A stretch of DNA of 37,314 nt, taken from positions 1 to 37,314 of IMG/VR virus record IMGVR_UViG_3300048836_000758. One strand, given 5' to 3'. The first letter of the stretch is position 1, and each line of letters starts with the position of its first letter. The notes under the pieces are model-generated. The model was not told the origin of the DNA and ran no database searches. It worked only from the letters and a program-made list of their open reading frames with translations. The position numbers and the translations under genes were made by a program. Shown here one piece after another: positions 1-8,314 of this stretch. The DNA comes from a virus.

Positions 1-13
1 TTACCTCTTAACT

Positions 14-30
14 GTGTTACATTGTAACAC
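14..30. promoter_or_regulatory. 17-bp palindrome, site 1 of 4
   Basis: Perfect dyad GTGTTACAWTGTAACAC in the gap after the gpI-like gene. Read on the minus strand it is GTGTTACAATGTAACAC, preceded by an A/T-rich tract and followed by AGAGG, which may be the ribosome binding site of a gene starting beyond the left edge. The same 17-mer occurs at three other block starts in this window. It contains TGTTACAAT, which fits an extended -10 element (TGnTAnAAT). Role as operator or promoter is inferred. Confidence 0.7.
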
Positions 31-59
31 GTGAAAATAAATTTTTTTAGCGGATTCTG

Positions 60-1904
60 TCATAAGCTGAACCCTGGCTTGATCTGCCTTACGTCAACAG
101 GTAGCTGCATCATTTCAACCTCACCAACCTGCATTGTGGTGTTAAGTCCGGTCTTCATTCCGAAGCGACCCTTTATGAAAGAGCCGTCTACAACGGTGTG
201 TATGCGGTTGCTGTCGAGATAGGTCTTAATAAACGTGTTTCCGCTAAGTCCGTTAAAACTCGTTTGCACTGTATAGATGTAGGTAGCGGTTGCCACAATG
301 TCGACCGGGACGTCAGCACCGATCTGAGTGGAAACGCCTGCGACCGTTTTGTGAAGGCTAAGAACCTTTGCAACGGTGTCAGACCGGAATTCATAAAAAT
401 CGAGTGGTCCTTGGACAAAAAATAGCACAGAAAACTGGCCGCCAGCCGTGTCGATGTCGTTAGCTTTTACCTGCAAAACGATGTCTTGAAATTCGTGGTC
501 GTTTAATACGTCGGTTGCCACCATTGATACGGGATCAATTTCGAGTTCGGTGTCTGTGTTGATGCGAGAAGTCCCCGCAAGTGTTACAAAGCGACCGGAC
601 CCGGCTGAAAAATCATCAAAGAAGCGAATGAAAATAACGTTCAAACGTTCCGACGCCGGACGCATTAGGTTGAGAATTCGGAGCATCAGCGTCTTGTTAA
701 GGTCGCCCTCGTCAACAATACGTATATCTGAAAAATACTCGTCAAGAGCTTCCTCTTGGTATTCGATAAATCCAGACAGCGGCGGCGTTAGAAATGCTTG
801 GGCGACGTCGTAGGCTGCGTTGAGAGCCAGCCTAAAGTTGTCGAGGTCTGCCTCAAGGTGACTTCCCAAACCACCTGAGGAACCTATCAATATCGAGGCT
901 CCGCTGGTTAGATCGCCAAGCGCGCCAAGGGCAGCGATTGAGGTGCTTTCTGTCCCACCGTAGTAAAGACGCGCACCCATAACACGATTGACGACGAGTG
1001 CGAGGTGGCGCAATTGCCCGTCAGCAATGCTAGCTGAAGGGCTGAGGGTATCTGTAACGGTATTGACGCCGTCACTTAAAGAAAAACTTATCGTGTTGAG
1101 CGTGGTATCGACGGTGATGGTGATGCCGCGCCCAGAGAGATCCACCTTATGAAAGATGGTGCGCGCTGCCTGGCTCACCGTTGTACGAACGAACATTTCG
1201 ATAGTGACGTCACCGCTGAAATCATAGACAGCCGAATTCGAGACAACAACGTGACCGCCCTGAAGGTGGATGTATTTCTTTGAGCCCTGAGGAAAGCCGG
1301 AGCTAGGCGTGTTGAAAAATGCGATGGAACCATTGGCGACGCCGTGATTGCTGGATAGGCTTCTATCTTTAAGGTTGCCCTCGAACGTCAAGAGGCACAC
1401 AACGTTGTTAATGATGTCGCTTGACCCTTCAACGCCTGGAACCGAGATAAGCCAAGAGTCCTCGCCGAGTTGTTCTTCGCCAAAAGCTTTTTCGCCAACG
1501 ATTAGACGAAAATCAAACCAGTTGAAGATTCGTACAGCCTTTCCCGTGAACAGCCTGACAATGTTTTCATAGCCCGGTTCTGTTCCCTTCTGCTTCCAAA
1601 GAGCTGTCGCAAGAGAAATAAGTTTACGCAGGTCATTTTCGCTGAGGTCTTTGGTGATATTGTCGAGTTCCTTTGTGAACCCGACGTGGTCTTTCAAATA
1701 GACAAGTAGGTCGTTTCTAATTTTTGCGGGGTTCAAAAGATCTGGCAGGTCATCAATCTTGGCCTGGATTTGCTCAAATACCGCTTGCGGGCCAAGGAAA
1801 AATCGCTCCAGAAAATTATTGCCAAGCGATGCGTCAATAACCCGGATAGGACGATGTAGGAAATTGAACATGTCATGGGGAAATTGTGGATTTATTTTTG
1901 CCAT
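60..1904 (-). CDS. Tail protein I-like baseplate wedge protein with lectin-like (LamG) domains
   Basis: 614 residues. Residues 1-160 resemble the P2 gpI-type tail protein: the region around LPDLLNPAKIRNDLLVYLK and the LRKLISLATALWKQKGT segment follow the usual pattern of this family, which joins the baseplate wedge to the fibre or receptor-binding unit. Residues about 168-372 look like a concanavalin/LamG-type jelly roll (LLTFEGNLKDRS, then DVTIEMFVRT, then LRHLALVVN, then ADLDNFRLALNA). The phage part seems to resume at about 380-428, and a second beta-rich, jelly-roll-like region fills 428-600. P2 gpI is far shorter, near 180 residues, so this is a greatly enlarged version. It lies 8 bp after the baseplate J gene, and its AGGACG ribosome site overlaps that gene's stop. 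Last gene of block C in the window. The fusion suggests surface-glycan binding at the baseplate; that role is inferred. Confidence 0.72.
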   Translation of the reverse strand: MAKINPQFPHDMFNFLHRPIRVIDASLGNNFLERFFLGPQAVFEQIQAKIDDLPDLLNPAKIRNDLLVYLKDHVGFTKELDNITKDLSENDLRKLISLATALWKQKGTEPGYENIVRLFTGKAVRIFNWFDFRLIVGEKAFGEEQLGEDSWLISVPGVEGSSDIINNVVCLLTFEGNLKDRSLSSNHGVANGSIAFFNTPSSGFPQGSKKYIHLQGGHVVVSNSAVYDFSGDVTIEMFVRTTVSQAARTIFHKVDLSGRGITITVDTTLNTISFSLSDGVNTVTDTLSPSASIADGQLRHLALVVNRVMGARLYYGGTESTSIAALGALGDLTSGASILIGSSGGLGSHLEADLDNFRLALNAAYDVAQAFLTPPLSGFIEYQEEALDEYFSDIRIVDEGDLNKTLMLRILNLMRPASERLNVIFIRFFDDFSAGSGRFVTLAGTSRINTDTELEIDPVSMVATDVLNDHEFQDIVLQVKANDIDTAGGQFSVLFFVQGPLDFYEFRSDTVAKVLSLHKTVAGVSTQIGADVPVDIVATATYIYTVQTSFNGLSGNTFIKTYLDSNRIHTVVDGSFIKGRFGMKTGLNTTMQVGEVEMMQLPVDVRQIKPGFSL

Positions 1905-1912
1905 ACAACGTC

Positions 1913-4363
1913 CTAAATCACCGTAATATTGATCGAGCCAGCGAGCGGAAGTTCACGTGTGCCGAGCTGTATATCTGCCGTTGGCGTGTTCATCACGACT
2001 TTCTTAATTGCCGTTGGATCTACCTCGAAAATCTCACTGATGATGACGGTGAATGGTATCTCCTGCCCGAAAGCCCATCTTTTGGTAACGCCGTCGTCAA
2101 AAGTCGCGTCGGGATTCAAAAGAGCTGCTACAGCGTTCTTTATCTTTTCGGCGTTGCCACCTGTCACGGTCGCATCGACATTGATAAAGCGCGGCGAATA
2201 GTTGACGATCGTGACTTCATGATTTGTTAGAATTGTTGGTTTGATACCGAGAGCTTTGTTGCCGTTGAAGTAGTCTCCTAGCTGATCTCTCTGTGCCTCG
2301 GTGAGAAGAATGCCGCCTAACCCCACAACGACAAGCTCAATTGTTTTTACGCCAAAGGTTTCCTCAATCGCCAGCGCGCGGCTGACAAGTCTGCTTCCAT
2401 CTGGCGTCGCAAATTGAGTCGCGAGAAATTGAAAATCATCAGTCGTGATACCTCGGCCTAACGTTCTAATCGAAGCTGGGCCTTCGATTTTTAGCCGAGC
2501 AAGGTCTTTCGGAGTTGAACCCTCCTTTACGGTAAAGCCGCTGGCTTGCCGCGGATTGAAGACACGGTTGATAAAGCTTATCGCGCTCTTGTTGACTGAG
2601 ATCGTACCCGCACCGACGTTTCCGTCTTTGTCCGCACCAATGCGGTAGATGGCGCGAATATTGTCGACGCCCGGCGTAGGAATCTTGCCGGTCTCGCCGT
2701 CCCCAAACCGAACGATCGCCGTGTCATCGCCTTTGATTTCCAGGGTGTAGTCTTTTGACACCGACGTTGAGCTTAAGAAATTGTCGACAAGGTTCCAGAC
2801 CTGAAATCCCGATCCTTCATTGACTTCGATTTGAAGGGTGCCTTCGATGACGGGCTTAAAGGTCAGGCGGAACTCTTGACCGGGACTGCCATTGGAACTG
2901 CCTAGAGGGTTTTCAGCGACGGTTTGCCCTTGAACCACTGGAACGAGTAAGTATTGATTGCCGGTGTCGATACGCAATTGATCGACATTTGGGTTGACCG
3001 GACTTGCAACCTTAGTAACGCGAAAGCGCAGCCAGTGACCAGTGAGCGCGTTGATTGAGGTTTTGATCCAGTTTTGACTTTGCGACTGCGGTAGCGCGAA
3101 AGAGATTTTTCCGTTTTCAACAAAGCCAACTGTTTCATCGGTAAGCCCTGCGACTTCATTCCAAAGGGTACCGACAACATAGGCATGTTCGTCAGTCGTG
3201 ATCACGGACTGTCCGAAGAGTCCTTGCGACCTAGCAATATTTTTTCCGCTGACAAATTCGCTGACGATAATTTCCGAAGCACCGGATGAGGTTAGCACCA
3301 CACGAATCACCGAACCGCGACGGTCTTGTGTACCAAGCAAGGTGGTCAAATCAAATTCCAGATTTGAGCCAAGATTGATAACGTCATCCGGTTTCGCGTC
3401 GTCAAATGTACCGTCGAAAAACTCCCAAACCCCGTCGATTCCAGAGCCGCTAGAGTTGAATTCAAATTCAAACGTGTCCCACATGATGTCGGCGTGAAGG
3501 ACGTAAACCGCGTCACCTGCTTTTGGAACGCCGTCGAAAAGATCAAAGAAAACTCCCGGCGTCGTCGCCACCGAGGAACGATTCAAACCAAATCCCCCGC
3601 TTGCTACCTCAAAGTTGGTTGTTCCTGTGTCAAGAAACGTAACTGGAATGGATTCGATTCCGTGAGCAAGGGGAATAAGTGAAATAGTGTCGATGCCGTC
3701 GTGAGTAGCGTGGATGCGGCCTTTGATATTGTCGGACCCAGAAAGATTGATGGCGTTGCAAATATTTAGCAGTGTTGCGGCGAGTGTTCCGCCAGCGACC
3801 CATTCAATTCCAAAGCGGAAATCTATACCGGCGACTACGACTTTGTCGCCGGCTGCGAACGAATTGTTGAGTAGCTTTATTTTCCCCGCTGTGAAGATGA
3901 AAATTCCGGTAGGTGCATTCGTCGGCGAAACGATGAAACTGTGATTGGTCTCAAAGATGATCTGGGGATTTTCTTCGGTTTCGACGGTCGCAAACTGACT
4001 GTTGATTGGCACGATGCTCGTCGGAACTGTGAACACTTTTGAAAACTCAAGAATGACATCGGTCGACGCTGGGGATGCCTGCCGAAGTTTGCGGTCAATA
4101 AGTTTAAGGTGACTGCGCACAGACTCCAATAAGCGAGCCGTCGGCAGGAGGGTTTCGTTAGCCACAACGTCAAGCAAGACATTATTCAGATGTCCAGTGA
4201 GGGCATATGCCTTGAGTATCTGAATGAATGGCTCAAAATCACTTTCGTCGGTAACTTCTGGCACATTTTGCCGCTTATATTGCAGAAGCAGCCGATAGAT
4301 ATCGGGATAGTAGAACGCCGAAAAGTCAAACTCTGGAACCTGAATCAATTTTGCCGTTGCCAT
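1913..4363 (-). CDS. Baseplate assembly protein J-like
   Basis: 816 residues. Residues about 550-590 carry the Baseplate_J signature (VRFGDGETGKIPTPG, then AIYRIGADKDGNVGAGTI). The family (P2 gpJ, Mu gp47, T4 gp6 relatives) forms the wedge ring around the hub. The protein is much larger than P2 gpJ (about 300 residues). Most of the excess is N-terminal: residues 170-260 form a GGT-AATL-N-AIN domain also seen in the sheath of this phage, and 280-480 is beta-rich with no recognised family. The ATG follows a GAGGGAG ribosome site, and only 12 bp separate it from the gp25-like gene. The gene order gp25, J, I is the classic baseplate wedge order, which supports the call. Confidence 0.88.
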   Translation of the reverse strand: MATAKLIQVPEFDFSAFYYPDIYRLLLQYKRQNVPEVTDESDFEPFIQILKAYALTGHLNNVLLDVVANETLLPTARLLESVRSHLKLIDRKLRQASPASTDVILEFSKVFTVPTSIVPINSQFATVETEENPQIIFETNHSFIVSPTNAPTGIFIFTAGKIKLLNNSFAAGDKVVVAGIDFRFGIEWVAGGTLAATLLNICNAINLSGSDNIKGRIHATHDGIDTISLIPLAHGIESIPVTFLDTGTTNFEVASGGFGLNRSSVATTPGVFFDLFDGVPKAGDAVYVLHADIMWDTFEFEFNSSGSGIDGVWEFFDGTFDDAKPDDVINLGSNLEFDLTTLLGTQDRRGSVIRVVLTSSGASEIIVSEFVSGKNIARSQGLFGQSVITTDEHAYVVGTLWNEVAGLTDETVGFVENGKISFALPQSQSQNWIKTSINALTGHWLRFRVTKVASPVNPNVDQLRIDTGNQYLLVPVVQGQTVAENPLGSSNGSPGQEFRLTFKPVIEGTLQIEVNEGSGFQVWNLVDNFLSSTSVSKDYTLEIKGDDTAIVRFGDGETGKIPTPGVDNIRAIYRIGADKDGNVGAGTISVNKSAISFINRVFNPRQASGFTVKEGSTPKDLARLKIEGPASIRTLGRGITTDDFQFLATQFATPDGSRLVSRALAIEETFGVKTIELVVVGLGGILLTEAQRDQLGDYFNGNKALGIKPTILTNHEVTIVNYSPRFINVDATVTGGNAEKIKNAVAALLNPDATFDDGVTKRWAFGQEIPFTVIISEIFEVDPTAIKKVVMNTPTADIQLGTRELPLAGSINITVI

Positions 4364-4375
4364 AACGCTCCCTCA

Positions 4376-4744
4376 CTACCTGACAAACTTGGTGCTAAAC
4401 TCCTGCACGGAATGGCTCTCTTTATCGATGTACTTGAATGAACATTCAACCTGACCGGCGACGTCTTCGTTGAACGTGATTGGTTCATCAGGAAAAATTT
4501 CAACACGGTCTGAAAACTGCGCTAGTACACGCTGAATTTCTCGAAGTGCGAGGCTACGAAATGAGGCATCTTTCACTCTGAAAATCAAATCAGAGCTGAG
4601 CCCTATCCGCTGAAATGGGTTGTCGTCGCCGCCTTCTGATAGGGCTAAAAATAGAAGCTTCTTAAGTTCGCGTTGGGAACTTGACTCGATCGCAGCCCCG
4701 CCTGACTTGTCAACGCCGACTGGAATTTTTAGCCCACTCGCCAT
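4376..4744 (-). CDS. gp25/gpW-like baseplate wedge protein
   Basis: 122 residues, the normal size for the GPW/gp25 family, which forms part of the baseplate wedge and meets the sheath. The segment FRSLALREIQRVLAQFSDRV resembles the family core, in which a helix is followed by a conserved R and the strand that continues as VEIFPDEPITF. Position directly before the baseplate J gene is what is expected of gp25. The ribosome site is GAGGATG seven bases before the ATG. The N-terminal arm (MASGLKIPVGVDKSGGAA) is not typical, and similarity is weak enough that context carries much of the call. Confidence 0.62.
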   Translation of the reverse strand: MASGLKIPVGVDKSGGAAIESSSQRELKKLLFLALSEGGDDNPFQRIGLSSDLIFRVKDASFRSLALREIQRVLAQFSDRVEIFPDEPITFNEDVAGQVECSFKYIDKESHSVQEFSTKFVR

Positions 4745-4747
4745 AAG

Positions 4748-4966
4748 TCATCCTCGCTCACGTTTTATAAATTTTGGACGCTTGTAGAACGTGTTGCGAT
4801 GACACTTGCGGCACCAAATCAACACCTCTCCACCACGCGCCTTGGGTCGTCTTACGGCCTCCTCTGCGAGTAGCGAACAAGCGCACCTATAGCAGTTGAT
4901 ATGCTTCCTAGATGTCTGCTGAGATTTGCCGCGGTCGGCTCCTAAGAGCATGGATTCGCCTTTCAT
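4748..4966 (-). CDS. Small zinc-ribbon protein (Com-like)
   Basis: 72 residues, basic, with CYRCAC and WCRKC spaced about 25 residues apart, so a four-cysteine zinc ribbon. The size and arrangement recall the Mu Com family of small zinc-binding phage proteins, but Com acts on the mom mRNA and no mom-like gene is visible here, so this is only a resemblance. The first ATG is chosen because GGGGAG lies seven bases upstream; a second Met at residue 6 is possible. The start overlaps the stop of the gene before it (ATGA), suggesting translational coupling within the baseplate operon. Function unknown. Confidence 0.6.
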   Translation of the reverse strand: MKGESMLLGADRGKSQQTSRKHINCYRCACSLLAEEAVRRPKARGGEVLIWCRKCHRNTFYKRPKFIKRERG

Positions 4967-5565
4967 GAAATACTCCCCGAACCGGTGCCCGCGCCGGGTG
5001 CCGGCGTTCCTGTCGGAGCCCCAGCAATTACTAAGCTTCCTGTTGCCAGTGCCAAACCTGAAGAAAATTCTTGGCCGATGACCTCTGCAATGTCTGGCCA
5101 GCTATCGCCTAGAAAACCGCTTGCGACGCCGCTTTGCTCAATCATGTCGGCAATCGCCGATGCCGGGACGCTAATCGATCCAACGACAATAGTTCCGCTG
5201 CCAGCAAAGACGGGGGTGTGCGTGGAGGTTAAGGTTGCTAGCGCAAGCTCGGCAACAAAAGCACCGGCAACTGAATCAGTGATATCGAGCAGACTATCGC
5301 CTGCCGATCCAAACTTTGATACGAGACCCACAAAAATGGCTTGCGCAATGAGCGAATCAACCGGACCAGTTAAACCAACACCCGTTCCCACTCCCGCGCC
5401 GGGAACGGTACCGATGTCTGTAGTTGTAAACGGTGCCCCAATAATTGGTGTGATGCTGCCGTCGCCAACAGCCATAGCGAAGCTAGGAACGCTCGTTCCG
5501 ATAAGACCAGCGGCGGTCATCGTCCCGATGATTGTCCCTGTCATGTGAGCACCAAGCATTGGCAT
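4963..5565 (-). CDS. Gly/Ala-rich hydrophobic baseplate-cluster protein with three internal repeats
   Basis: 200 residues with few charged positions, no signal peptide and no recognised domain. It reads as three degenerate units of about 65 residues (starting near residues 8, 70 and 135), each a hydrophobic helix-like half followed by a Gly/Ser/Thr/Pro half such as GTVPGAGVGTGVGLTGP and GTPAPGAGTGSG. Proteins of this style occur in baseplate clusters of other contractile phages without assigned function; that is from memory and not checked. AAGG about ten bases upstream supports the ATG. It lies between two small cysteine-containing genes. Possible roles are a hub or spike-associated plug, but the sequence does not decide. 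Confidence 0.6.
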   Translation of the reverse strand: MPMLGAHMTGTIIGTMTAAGLIGTSVPSFAMAVGDGSITPIIGAPFTTTDIGTVPGAGVGTGVGLTGPVDSLIAQAIFVGLVSKFGSAGDSLLDITDSVAGAFVAELALATLTSTHTPVFAGSGTIVVGSISVPASAIADMIEQSGVASGFLGDSWPDIAEVIGQEFSSGLALATGSLVIAGAPTGTPAPGAGTGSGSIS

Positions 5566-5571
5566 TCGTTA

Positions 5572-5991
5572 TCAACCTTTTGGCTCAATTGTTTCAAGCC
5601 TCGTCCAAAGTGCTTTGATTGCTGGCATCAAAGAATCAAGGCAGTCGCGACAGAAGTCGCGTTGCAATCTTTCACCGCCAACACGAAGCGAAATAATGAA
5701 TGCCCTCGGTTTCAAGTCGCGATGCTCGGGTACAGTGATTGTTTCGACTTTACCGCTCTCGGGATTCTGCCGCTTCATTGTTGCCATCTTCGGAACTTTC
5801 GATCTGACCTTTTTGCGAACAGTCCTTGGCATCTGAACACGTATTCGTTTCTCGACATCGTCAATGTCGCGAAACTCGCGTTCATCCATTTCCACACCAT
5901 CAACTTCAACCTCGCGCTCCTCATAGACCGGCTCTGTAGGTGGTGCCATGTGAGTTTTCTTGCCGCAAATATCGCATCGCCAGTTGAGCAT
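5572..5991 (-). CDS. Hypothetical zinc-binding protein (CxxC at both ends)
   Basis: 139 residues. CDICGK at residues 6-11 and CRDC near residue 114 could together form one zinc site, bringing the two ends close. The middle (residues 20-60) is acidic then basic, with EEREVEVDGVEMDEREF followed by KRIRVQMPRTVRKKVRSKV, and may be extended. The segment RAFIISLRVGGERLQRDFC reads as a beta-hairpin leading into the second CxxC. Ribosome site AAGGGGG overlaps the stop of the preceding gene. No family recognised; placement suggests a baseplate or assembly role only by association. Confidence 0.6.
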   Translation of the reverse strand: MLNWRCDICGKKTHMAPPTEPVYEEREVEVDGVEMDEREFRDIDDVEKRIRVQMPRTVRKKVRSKVPKMATMKRQNPESGKVETITVPEHRDLKPRAFIISLRVGGERLQRDFCRDCLDSLMPAIKALWTRLETIEPKG

Positions 5992-6000
5992 GTGGCCCCC

Positions 6001-6945
6001 TTACGCCAGGAGTTGACGGATTGAGTCAACTCCTGCTGCTGAAGGCCCGCCGCCGACGTAGAGGGCCATGAACGTGTATTTATTCAAACCAAGCTGCGCA
6101 AATTGAGGATCGCGAAGCTCGGCTTTAAGCCGATTGTTACCGCCGACGCCGAGAGGAACATCAAGCATATAGACACCAGAAAGCGCGGGCGTGTTGGTCA
6201 GCGCATCGATTACCGCTTGAAACGCGGCAATGCTGAGCGTCAAAATGTTCACTTTGCGTTGTAATTGAGCGATCAAATCCAAGATGGCGTCATCGGGAAC
6301 CGCAAGGTATCCCTTGGCTATTGCAAGAACGCGCAGAAGTTCCTTTTGGACGTCGCCGAGAGCTTTAATCTGATTAAAGCGCAAGCTGTCCCAATCAGGA
6401 GGTCGCGACTGGACAAGAATCCCACGCCGGCGATTGATTTCTCTGATGATGAATTGAATATCGTCAATGTTCCAGAGCGACAGCAAAGCTTCCAAAATCG
6501 CTAGAAACACCGAAATATCCGGCGCAGTGACGAGTATTCCAAACGCAGAAATATTAGCGGCATCGCTAAACTGTGGTCTATCTAAATCACCTTGATCGTC
6601 CAGCGACCTAATTGCGAGGTTGATTGCTTCCTCTGGCGTTAAGAGCGGTATTCCGTTCTTATCGACTTTTTGCCGCCTGCGAAATGAGGTGAACGGATTG
6701 ACGACAAGCTCGAAAGCACCGGACCCGAAGAGATCGTTTACAAGATCTTCAGTCTGAGTCACCAATGCAGTCATCAACGCTTTATAGAGGTCAGCCGATT
6801 GAAAAAATATGCTTGCCGCATTAAGGAGCGTCGACGCGGCGTTCAGAATCGGAACGACGGCACCCGATACCGTATTAAGCGCATCTACGATGGGCTGCGC
6901 TTCACTTGGTAGCGGCGGAACAAGCTGTCTTTTGGTCCATGACAT
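6001..6945 (-). CDS. Hypothetical virion protein in the baseplate cluster
   Basis: 314 residues, largely alpha-helical in appearance, with hydrophobic heptad-like stretches around residues 20-70 and 230-260 and a C-terminal Gly-rich segment (LYVGGGPSAAGVDSIRQLL). No catalytic motif or known domain was recognised. It lies between the spike gene and the small zinc-binding protein gene, so a structural role near the hub or wedge is likely. The ATG has AGAAGG about eight bases upstream. A candidate small gene overlaps its start by 44 bp in another frame, which could couple their translation. Confidence 0.62.
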   Translation of the reverse strand: MSWTKRQLVPPLPSEAQPIVDALNTVSGAVVPILNAASTLLNAASIFFQSADLYKALMTALVTQTEDLVNDLFGSGAFELVVNPFTSFRRRQKVDKNGIPLLTPEEAINLAIRSLDDQGDLDRPQFSDAANISAFGILVTAPDISVFLAILEALLSLWNIDDIQFIIREINRRRGILVQSRPPDWDSLRFNQIKALGDVQKELLRVLAIAKGYLAVPDDAILDLIAQLQRKVNILTLSIAAFQAVIDALTNTPALSGVYMLDVPLGVGGNNRLKAELRDPQFAQLGLNKYTFMALYVGGGPSAAGVDSIRQLLA

Positions 6946-7057
6946 ACTTCAACCTTCTGAGCTTCTTCTCGCTCTCCTTAGCCTGTGCGTCCTTTGCTTT
7001 TTCGAGCAAAGCAACAATGGCTTTTAGTTTCTCGCACTGCGGTTTTTTCCAAGCCAC
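6902..7057 (-). CDS. Possible small lysine-rich coiled-coil protein
   Basis: A 51-residue reading frame starting with GTG just after the spike gene stop, with GGGGTG six bases upstream as ribosome site. The product begins MAWKKPQCEKLKAIVALLE and continues as a K/E-rich amphipathic helix (KAKDAQAKESEKKLRRLKY), typical of a real small coiled coil and not of a random frame. It would fill the 115-bp gap between spike and the following gene, unusual in this tightly packed operon, and overlap that following gene by 44 bp. No family recognised. Codon statistics or homologues would be needed to be sure. Confidence 0.42.
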   Translation of the reverse strand: MAWKKPQCEKLKAIVALLEKAKDAQAKESEKKLRRLKYVMDQKTACSAATK

Positions 7058-7060
7058 TCT

Positions 7061-8308
7061 TCACCCCGCAAAAAGAGTTGGCACACCGATATGCGGTGCG
7101 CCGGTGATCGTATCGACAACAGGAGCCGTAACGTTGGTCAGGACGTTTCCGACCTGCGCTCCCAAAACAATTTGAATCCCCATGACGGTGACGATGCCGG
7201 CAGGATCAATCGTGAGCGACGCCAAGGCGTTTCCAAATTGAACATTGCCGGCGACATCAAGGGAAAGATTGCCCAGAGCGTTAGATAGTGAAATCTCTCC
7301 CGTTGGACTGATCGAAAGTTTTCCTATCGCGTTGCCGATTTCTGCCGAACCGGCGAGGCTTGTTATCTCGATGTTTCCTGCCGTTACGCTGACCTTGAAA
7401 TTTCCAAGGACAATTTGAACCTCACGGTCCCCGGCAGCGATTGTCTCTTTATGACCCATGCCGTAAGTATCTTCACGCTTTCCGGCAACGAGTTTTGATT
7501 CGTCACCGGAGATCGTCGTCCCTTTATTTGACACGATAGCTTGGGTCTTACTGCCGCCGATGATCTCTTTTACGCCGCCATCGACATTGCTAATTTTGCT
7601 GCCGGCAATATTTTGTGTAAGGAGTCCCAGTTCTTCGATCGCTTCTGGCGCGCTAAGTGTATGTTTGCCGCCGACGCTATAAATGGAATCCGAGCGAATG
7701 TCCTTTGTATAGTTACCTTTGACGAGACTGGTTTCGCTCTTTGAAATCTCGACATTCCTGTTTTTTAAAATACGGAGAATGTCGTTTTTCGTGATGGTCG
7801 TCGTTCGCTGGCCGGCAATATCACGAAAAAGATCGTGGACACAGTTTTCGCGCCAATTTCCTGCCTCGTCCCACTCAAGGAAATTGCCAAATGTATGCTT
7901 CAGCTTGACGATTTCGGCTCCCTCAAAGTCATCGAATATAAGACCGTGTCCCGAGTTTGAAATCCATCCCATCCGAAATGGGTAATTGATCTGAAACTCT
8001 TCGTCGATTTCAGCCTCGTCGCTATAAATCATGCACCGCCAACGCGGTTCGGGAAACTCGACACTGGTCGTGTCGAAACTCTTGTCGTCAACCAGGATTT
8101 CGATTTCGACTTCGTCGCCTACTTTTGGAACCACAAAAAATCCGGCACCTTCGGCGGATGCGAATGGAAAACAAGGATACGCGGGCAGCGGGTACTCACC
8201 TTCAAACAAGGTCGGTGCATCAAAAAAGACGGCTCCACGCAACGAGAGACCAAGATCCTCATCGGTATTGCGCGTAACGATCGCATTGTGTACCTCAAGC
8301 CTCGCCAT
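7061..8308 (-). CDS. Baseplate spike protein, gpV/Vgr-like
   Basis: 415 residues. The N-terminal half has the OB-fold layout of gpV/gp5-type spikes: FVVPKVGDEVEIEI near residues 58-71, then SNSGHGLIFDD and AEIVKLKHTFGNFLEWDEAGN, matching the usual pattern of a flat strand set followed by an HGH/G-N-E turn. Residues 170-390 are a run of short beta repeats (ETSLVKGNYTKDI, then AGNIEITSLAGSAEIGNAIGKL, then LGNLSLDVAGNVQFG) that should form the trimeric beta-prism or helix needle. It follows the hub gene, as in P2-like and eCIS clusters. The good GAGGAGG lies 14 bases from the ATG, so the ribosome site is unusually distant or the nearer AGAAA is used. Confidence 0.82.
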   Translation of the reverse strand: MARLEVHNAIVTRNTDEDLGLSLRGAVFFDAPTLFEGEYPLPAYPCFPFASAEGAGFFVVPKVGDEVEIEILVDDKSFDTTSVEFPEPRWRCMIYSDEAEIDEEFQINYPFRMGWISNSGHGLIFDDFEGAEIVKLKHTFGNFLEWDEAGNWRENCVHDLFRDIAGQRTTTITKNDILRILKNRNVEISKSETSLVKGNYTKDIRSDSIYSVGGKHTLSAPEAIEELGLLTQNIAGSKISNVDGGVKEIIGGSKTQAIVSNKGTTISGDESKLVAGKREDTYGMGHKETIAAGDREVQIVLGNFKVSVTAGNIEITSLAGSAEIGNAIGKLSISPTGEISLSNALGNLSLDVAGNVQFGNALASLTIDPAGIVTVMGIQIVLGAQVGNVLTNVTAPVVDTITGAPHIGVPTLFAG

Positions 8309-8314
8309 AGATTT

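Noticed and set aside
4985-5548. A 187-codon open frame on the plus strand
   Set aside because: It is the antisense shadow of the Gly/Ala-rich baseplate-cluster gene, with which it shares almost the whole span; operon direction and ribosome sites support the minus strand.
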